Shown in pieces: positions 6,757 to 10,155 of a DNA stretch of 10,155 bases (its first letter is position 1; each line of letters starts with the position of its first letter). Made by a program: the position numbers and the translations under genes. The DNA is taken from positions 4,534-14,688 of the forward strand of contig DCNF01000025.1 in NCBI GenBank assembly GCA_002322035.1, given 5' to 3'. The stretch comes from Geobacter sp. UBA1603. GTDB taxonomy: Bacteria; Desulfobacterota; Desulfuromonadia; Geobacterales; Pseudopelobacteraceae. The notes beneath the pieces are model-generated. The model saw only the letters and a list, made by a program, of their open reading frames with translations, was not told the origin of the DNA and did not search any database.

Positions 6757-8352
6757 TCAGAAGTGCTTTTTGATGAAGGTGTCTTTCCTGCAGTTGATGT
6801 CGTCCCGCTCCGGGTAATCGATGGTGTAGTGCAGCCCGCGCGACTCCTTGCGCTGCTGGGCGCAGGAAACGATCAACTCGGCCACGGTGGCGATGTTGCG
6901 CAGTTCCACCAGGTCTGAGGTAATGATGAAGTTCCAGTAGTACTCGTCGATCTCGTCCTGAATCAGTTTGATGCGGCGCAGGGCGCGGGCCAGCCGCTTG
7001 TCGGAGCGGACGATGCCGACGTAGTTCCACATGGTGCGGCGAACCTCGTCCCAGTTCTGGGAGACCACCACCATTTCGTCACTGTTGGTGGCGGTGCCCG
7101 AATCCCAGGCCGGGATGTGGCTGACATTCGGTTGCAACGATTTTACCGCTTCGCTGGAATGCCGGAATGCACGCCCGGCATAGACGGCGGCCTCCAGAAG
7201 CGAGTTGCTGGCCAGACGGTTGCCGCCGTGCAGGCCGGTAAAAGCGGCCTCGCCGATGGCATACAGCCCGGGAATGTCGGTCTCGGCGTCACTGTTGACC
7301 GCCACGCCGCCGCACAGGTAGTGGGCTGCTGGCACTACCGGCAACCATTCCTTGGTCATGTCAAGGCCGAACTCCATGCAGGTCTGATAGATGTTGGGGA
7401 AGCGGCTGCGGACGAAATCAGCCGGTTCGTGGGTGATGTCGAGGAAAACGCAGTCGTCGCCGCTGGTTTTCATCTCATTATCGATTGCCCGGGCCACGAT
7501 ATCACGCGGGGCCAGATCTTTCAGTTTGTGGTATTTCTCCATGAAGGCCGTACCGTCGCGCCGCCTCAGGATGGCACCTTCGCCGCGAACCGCCTCGGAA
7601 ATCAGGAACGATTTGGCCAGAGGGTGGAAGAGGGTAGTCGGGTGGAACTGCATGAACTCCATGTTGGCAATGGTTGCCCCGGCCCGGTAAGCCATGGCCA
7701 CGCCGTCGCCCGAAGCCACATCAGGGTTGCAAGTGTAGAGGTAAACTTTACCGGCGCCACCGCTGGCCAGCAGTGTCACCTTCGATGAAAAGGTGATGAC
7801 AGCTCCACCGTTGATGTCGAGGGCGTAGGCCCCCAGGCAGCGGTTCTGTTCCAGCGGCTTTTTCTCAAGTTTGGCTGCTGTGATCAGGTCGATGGCGATG
7901 TGGTGCTCGTAGACCTGCACATTGGGATGCTGGCGCACCGCCTCCACCAGTGCCCGTTCGATCTCGCGGCCTGTGATGTCTTCGGCGTGCAGGATGCGGC
8001 GGGCGCTGTGTCCCCCCTCGCGGGTCAGGTCGTACTCGGCTCCGCTGGTGGTGAATTTGACACCCCATTCGATCAGGTTGCGGATCGTCTGGGGGCCTTC
8101 CTCGACCACCATGCGGACAACGTCATCATGGCAGATGCCGGCCCCGGCAATCAGGGTGTCCTCCACATGGGCATCAAAGGAGTCTTCGGCAGAGAACACC
8201 GAGGCAATACCCCCCTGGGCGTATTTTGTGGCTGATTCTGAAATGTCACGTTTGGTTACAATGGCGACGCTGCCATGGTTTGCCGCCTGGAGGGCGAAGG
8301 AAAGGCCGGCGATACCGCTGCCGATCACCAGAAAATCACTTTCGATCCGCAT
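6757..8352 (-). CDS. nadB: L-aspartate oxidase
   Basis: A 531-residue flavoprotein, close to the usual length of about 540. It oxidises L-aspartate to iminoaspartate, which NadA condenses with dihydroxyacetone phosphate to quinolinate in de novo NAD synthesis; it is cytosolic and, in anaerobes, can use fumarate as electron acceptor (family knowledge). The N-terminus has the FAD dinucleotide-binding motif VIGSGIAG (Gly11, Gly13, Gly16). Further family marks are TKYAQGGIA (42-50), REGGHSARR with Glu112, QFHPTT with His237, APRDIVARAI with Arg283, AAHYLCGGV with His344, and the FAD-binding stretch IGEAAFTGLHGGNRL (366-380). The C-terminus has SRGLHYTIDYP (504-514), typical of NadB rather than succinate dehydrogenase flavoprotein. 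The start ATG has AAGGA about 7 nt upstream. It is the first gene of a likely operon with chorismate mutase and the ferredoxin-like protein. nadA and nadC are not in the window. Confidence 0.97.
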   Translation of the reverse strand: MRIESDFLVIGSGIAGLSFALQAANHGSVAIVTKRDISESATKYAQGGIASVFSAEDSFDAHVEDTLIAGAGICHDDVVRMVVEEGPQTIRNLIEWGVKFTTSGAEYDLTREGGHSARRILHAEDITGREIERALVEAVRQHPNVQVYEHHIAIDLITAAKLEKKPLEQNRCLGAYALDINGGAVITFSSKVTLLASGGAGKVYLYTCNPDVASGDGVAMAYRAGATIANMEFMQFHPTTLFHPLAKSFLISEAVRGEGAILRRRDGTAFMEKYHKLKDLAPRDIVARAIDNEMKTSGDDCVFLDITHEPADFVRSRFPNIYQTCMEFGLDMTKEWLPVVPAAHYLCGGVAVNSDAETDIPGLYAIGEAAFTGLHGGNRLASNSLLEAAVYAGRAFRHSSEAVKSLQPNVSHIPAWDSGTATNSDEMVVVSQNWDEVRRTMWNYVGIVRSDKRLARALRRIKLIQDEIDEYYWNFIITSDLVELRNIATVAELIVSCAQQRKESRGLHYTIDYPERDDINCRKDTFIKKHF

Positions 8353-8396
8353 GGGTTGTTCCTTGTCGCAGTAGAATGTACAGGAATGGTCTGCGG

Positions 8397-8425
8397 ATTA
8401 TTGACCCGGGAGGGCAGTTTGTCAA
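8397..8425 (-). promoter_or_regulatory. Sigma-70-type promoter for the nadB operon
   Basis: On the minus strand a perfect TTGACA (complement of 8420-8425) is followed by a 17-nt spacer and AATAAT (complement of 8397-8402), 5 of 6 to consensus. Transcription would start near 8390 and give a leader of under 40 nt, too short for a riboswitch. It lies between the clpB terminator hairpin and nadB, as expected for an independent transcription unit. Confidence 0.8.
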
Positions 8426-8440
8426 GAAAAGAGGGGGTAA

Positions 8441-8464
8441 GGGGCAGCGGTGAACTGCTGCCCC
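8441..8464 (-). terminator. Hairpin terminator after clpB
   Basis: A perfect 8-bp GC-rich inverted repeat (GGGGCAGC and GCTGCCCC) encloses an 8-nt loop, beginning 14 nt beyond the clpB stop. On the minus strand it is followed by TTACCCCCTCTTTTCTT, which is T-rich but interrupted by a C run. It therefore looks like an intrinsic terminator of moderate quality that may allow some read-through into nadB. Confidence 0.65.
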
Positions 8465-8478
8465 GGAGATCTGGTATG

Positions 8479-10155
8479 TCAACGCATGATCAGCATGCCG
8501 TCGGCAATGTCCACGGTCAGCGTGCCACCTTCGACGACTGATCCAGAGACGATCGCCCGGGCGACCCGGGTTTCCAGTTCGCGCTGCAGATAGCGCTTGA
8601 GCGGCCGGGCACCGTAAACCGGATCGTAACCTGACCGGGCAATAAAACGAAGGGCTTCTTCAGAAAGTTCTAGTGTTATCCTCTGGTCTTTCAGGCGTTG
8701 CTTGAGCGTTTCAACAAGCAACTCGGCAATTTTGACTACTTCATCGATATGCAATGGCTTGAAGAGCACAATGTCATCGACCCTGTTCAAAAATTCGGGG
8801 CGGAAGCTCCCTTTCAACTCATTCATGACCGCAATCCGTGCGCTTTCACGAATATCGCCGTCCGGCGTGATTCCTTCCAGCAGGTGCGGGGCTCCGATAT
8901 TGGAGGTCATGATGATAACCGTATTTTTGAAGCTGACCGTACGGCCATGGCTGTCCGTCACCCGGCCGTCGTCCAGAATCTGTAACAGTATGTTGAAAAC
9001 ATCTGGATGGGCTTTCTCAATCTCGTCAAACAAAAGCACGCAGTAAGGCTTGCGGCGGACCGCTTCGGTCAGTTGCCCCCCCTCCTCGTATCCGACATAG
9101 CCGGGAGGTGCGCCGATCAGCCGCGACACGGCAAATTTTTCCATGTATTCCGACATGTCGATCCGAACTATGTTGTCTTCCGAATCAAACAGGGATTCGG
9201 CCAGTGTGCGGGCCAGTTCGGTCTTTCCGACTCCGGTCGGTCCAAGGAAGATGAACGAGCCGATCGGGCGCTTTGGATCCTTGATGCCGGAGCGGGCCCG
9301 TAAGACCGCATCGGCCACCAGCTGTACCGCTTCGTCCTGACCGACAACCCGCCGGTGCAATATGTCATCCAGCCGCAACAGCTTCTCCCGCTCCCCCTCC
9401 ACCAGCCTGGTCACCGGGATGCCAGTCCAACGGGAGACGATCTCGGCTATTTCATCTTCTGTCACCTCTTCACGCAAAAGCTTCTGTCCGGCCTGTTTTT
9501 CATTCAGAGCAGCCTCTTCGTTTTTGAGGGCCTGTTCCAGTCCGGGCAACTCGGAGTATTTGAGCCTGGATGCCTGCTCCAGGTTGTAGGAACGCTCGGC
9601 CTGTTCAATGTCACGCCGTGTTTTCTCTATCTGTTCGCGCAGTCCCTGGATGCGCTGGATAGCGAGTTTTTCGTTGTCGTACTGTGTCCGCAGAGAGACC
9701 ATCTTCTCCCTGTCTGTCGCCAGGTCCCTGCGCAGGAATTCCAGGCGCTCCCGGCTCCCGGGATCCTTTTCCTTTTTGAGGGCCTGCTCCTCGATTTCCA
9801 GCTGCATAACCCGACGGCTGATCGTGTCGAGTTCGGCCGGAAGTGAGTCGATTTCAGTTCTCAAGAGGGCGCAGGCCTCGTCGACAAGATCGATAGCCTT
9901 GTCCGGCAGGAACCGTTCGGTGATGTAACGGCTTGAGAGTGTCGCTGCTGCTACCAGCGATGAATCCTGGATCTTGATGCCGTGGTGAACCTCAAAACGT
10001 TCACGCAGTCCGCGCAGAATCGAGATGGTGTCCTCGACAGTCGGCTGTTCGACCAGAACGGGTTGAAAGCGCCGCTCAAGGGCAGCGTCCTTTTCAATAT
10101 GCTGGCGGTACTCATCCAGTGTTGTGGCACCGATGCAGTGCAGTTCGCCCCGCGC
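8479..10155 (-). CDS. clpB: ATP-dependent disaggregase ClpB, C-terminal part (558 residues visible)
   Basis: The frame is open to the window edge, so the N-terminal domain and the Walker motifs of the first ATPase domain lie outside. The visible part (residue 1 at base 10155) starts in the first AAA+ domain: [15 protein letters not shown] (3-17, sensor 1 region) and ALERRFQPV with the Arg finger pair 28-29. A long charged coiled-coil middle domain (about 98-228) follows; its length marks ClpB rather than ClpA or ClpC. The second AAA+ domain has Walker A GPTGVGKT (305-312), the pore loop GYVG (352-355), Walker B VLLFDE (373-378), the Arg finger in FLNRVDD (458) and sensor 2 GAR (515-517). ClpB is a cytosolic hexamer that works with DnaK to pull apart protein aggregates after stress (family knowledge). 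It has no ClpP-binding IGL/IGF loop in the second domain that I can see. It ends in MLIMR before a hairpin terminator. Its own promoter is outside the window. Confidence 0.97.
   Translation of the reverse strand, partial: ARGELHCIGATTLDEYRQHIEKDAALERRFQPVLVEQPTVEDTISILRGLRERFEVHHGIKIQDSSLVAAATLSSRYITERFLPDKAIDLVDEACALLRTEIDSLPAELDTISRRVMQLEIEEQALKKEKDPGSRERLEFLRRDLATDREKMVSLRTQYDNEKLAIQRIQGLREQIEKTRRDIEQAERSYNLEQASRLKYSELPGLEQALKNEEAALNEKQAGQKLLREEVTEDEIAEIVSRWTGIPVTRLVEGEREKLLRLDDILHRRVVGQDEAVQLVADAVLRARSGIKDPKRPIGSFIFLGPTGVGKTELARTLAESLFDSEDNIVRIDMSEYMEKFAVSRLIGAPPGYVGYEEGGQLTEAVRRKPYCVLLFDEIEKAHPDVFNILLQILDDGRVTDSHGRTVSFKNTVIIMTSNIGAPHLLEGITPDGDIRESARIAVMNELKGSFRPEFLNRVDDIVLFKPLHIDEVVKIAELLVETLKQRLKDQRITLELSEEALRFIARSGYDPVYGARPLKRYLQRELETRVARAIVSGSVVEGGTLTVDIADGMLIMR

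Noticed and set aside
6434..7030. A 198-codon open frame that extends the chorismate mutase upstream to an ATG
   Set aside because: The extra N-terminal half lies inside nadB in another frame, is rich in Arg, His and Pro like a shadow frame, and has no family match. The GTG at 6724 has a strong ribosome site and fits the AroQ start.
7117..7788. A 223-codon frame antisense to nadB
   Set aside because: It lies wholly within a well-conserved enzyme gene, and its composition is explained by the nadB codons.
8353..8396. Riboswitch or attenuator in the nadB leader
   Set aside because: The predicted leader is under 40 nt and shows no stable hairpin or leader peptide.

Overview
The window comes from a chromosome with moderately high GC and looks like an anaerobic, respiring member of the Desulfuromonadales/Geobacterales (Geobacter relatives). 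The reasons are the density of large sensor kinases, a UbiD-type decarboxylase of the long (about 610-residue) form seen in menaquinone-respiring anaerobes, and the style of the ClpB and NadB proteins. The taxonomic call is an inference from protein character, not from a search. No rRNA, tRNA, CRISPR, insertion sequence or phage gene is visible. The region reads as core chromosome rather than an accessory island.

Layout. Positions 1-537 (+) hold the C-terminal end of a hybrid histidine kinase: the last strand of its ATPase domain and a complete receiver domain. It converges on a full-length membrane sensor kinase at 538-3036 (-), and the two stop codons abut inside a single TGATCA palindrome. 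A 93-bp divergent intergenic region follows. Next on the + strand come an exported TPR protein (3130-4380) and a UbiD-family decarboxylase (4380-6221) whose start codon overlaps the TPR stop. These two are probably co-transcribed and translationally coupled.

The rest of the window is transcribed leftward. A partial clpB (8479-10155) ends at a hairpin terminator. A near-consensus sigma-70 promoter then drives nadB (L-aspartate oxidase), a small AroQ-type chorismate mutase starting at GTG, and a 69-residue protein. That last protein resembles the detached N-terminal ferredoxin-like regulatory domain of DAHP synthase. The last two genes overlap by 7 nt.

How they work together. The nadB-aroQ-FLR operon joins the first step of NAD synthesis to aromatic amino acid synthesis. 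It contains two module types (chorismate mutase and the ferredoxin-like domain) that elsewhere are fused to DAHP synthase as feedback-inhibition domains, but no DAHP synthase catalytic barrel is present here. This free-standing pair is the most interesting thing in the window. The UbiD protein may serve menaquinone synthesis or another prenyl-FMN-dependent decarboxylation. The two kinases are signalling proteins with no response-regulator gene next to them in the visible sequence.
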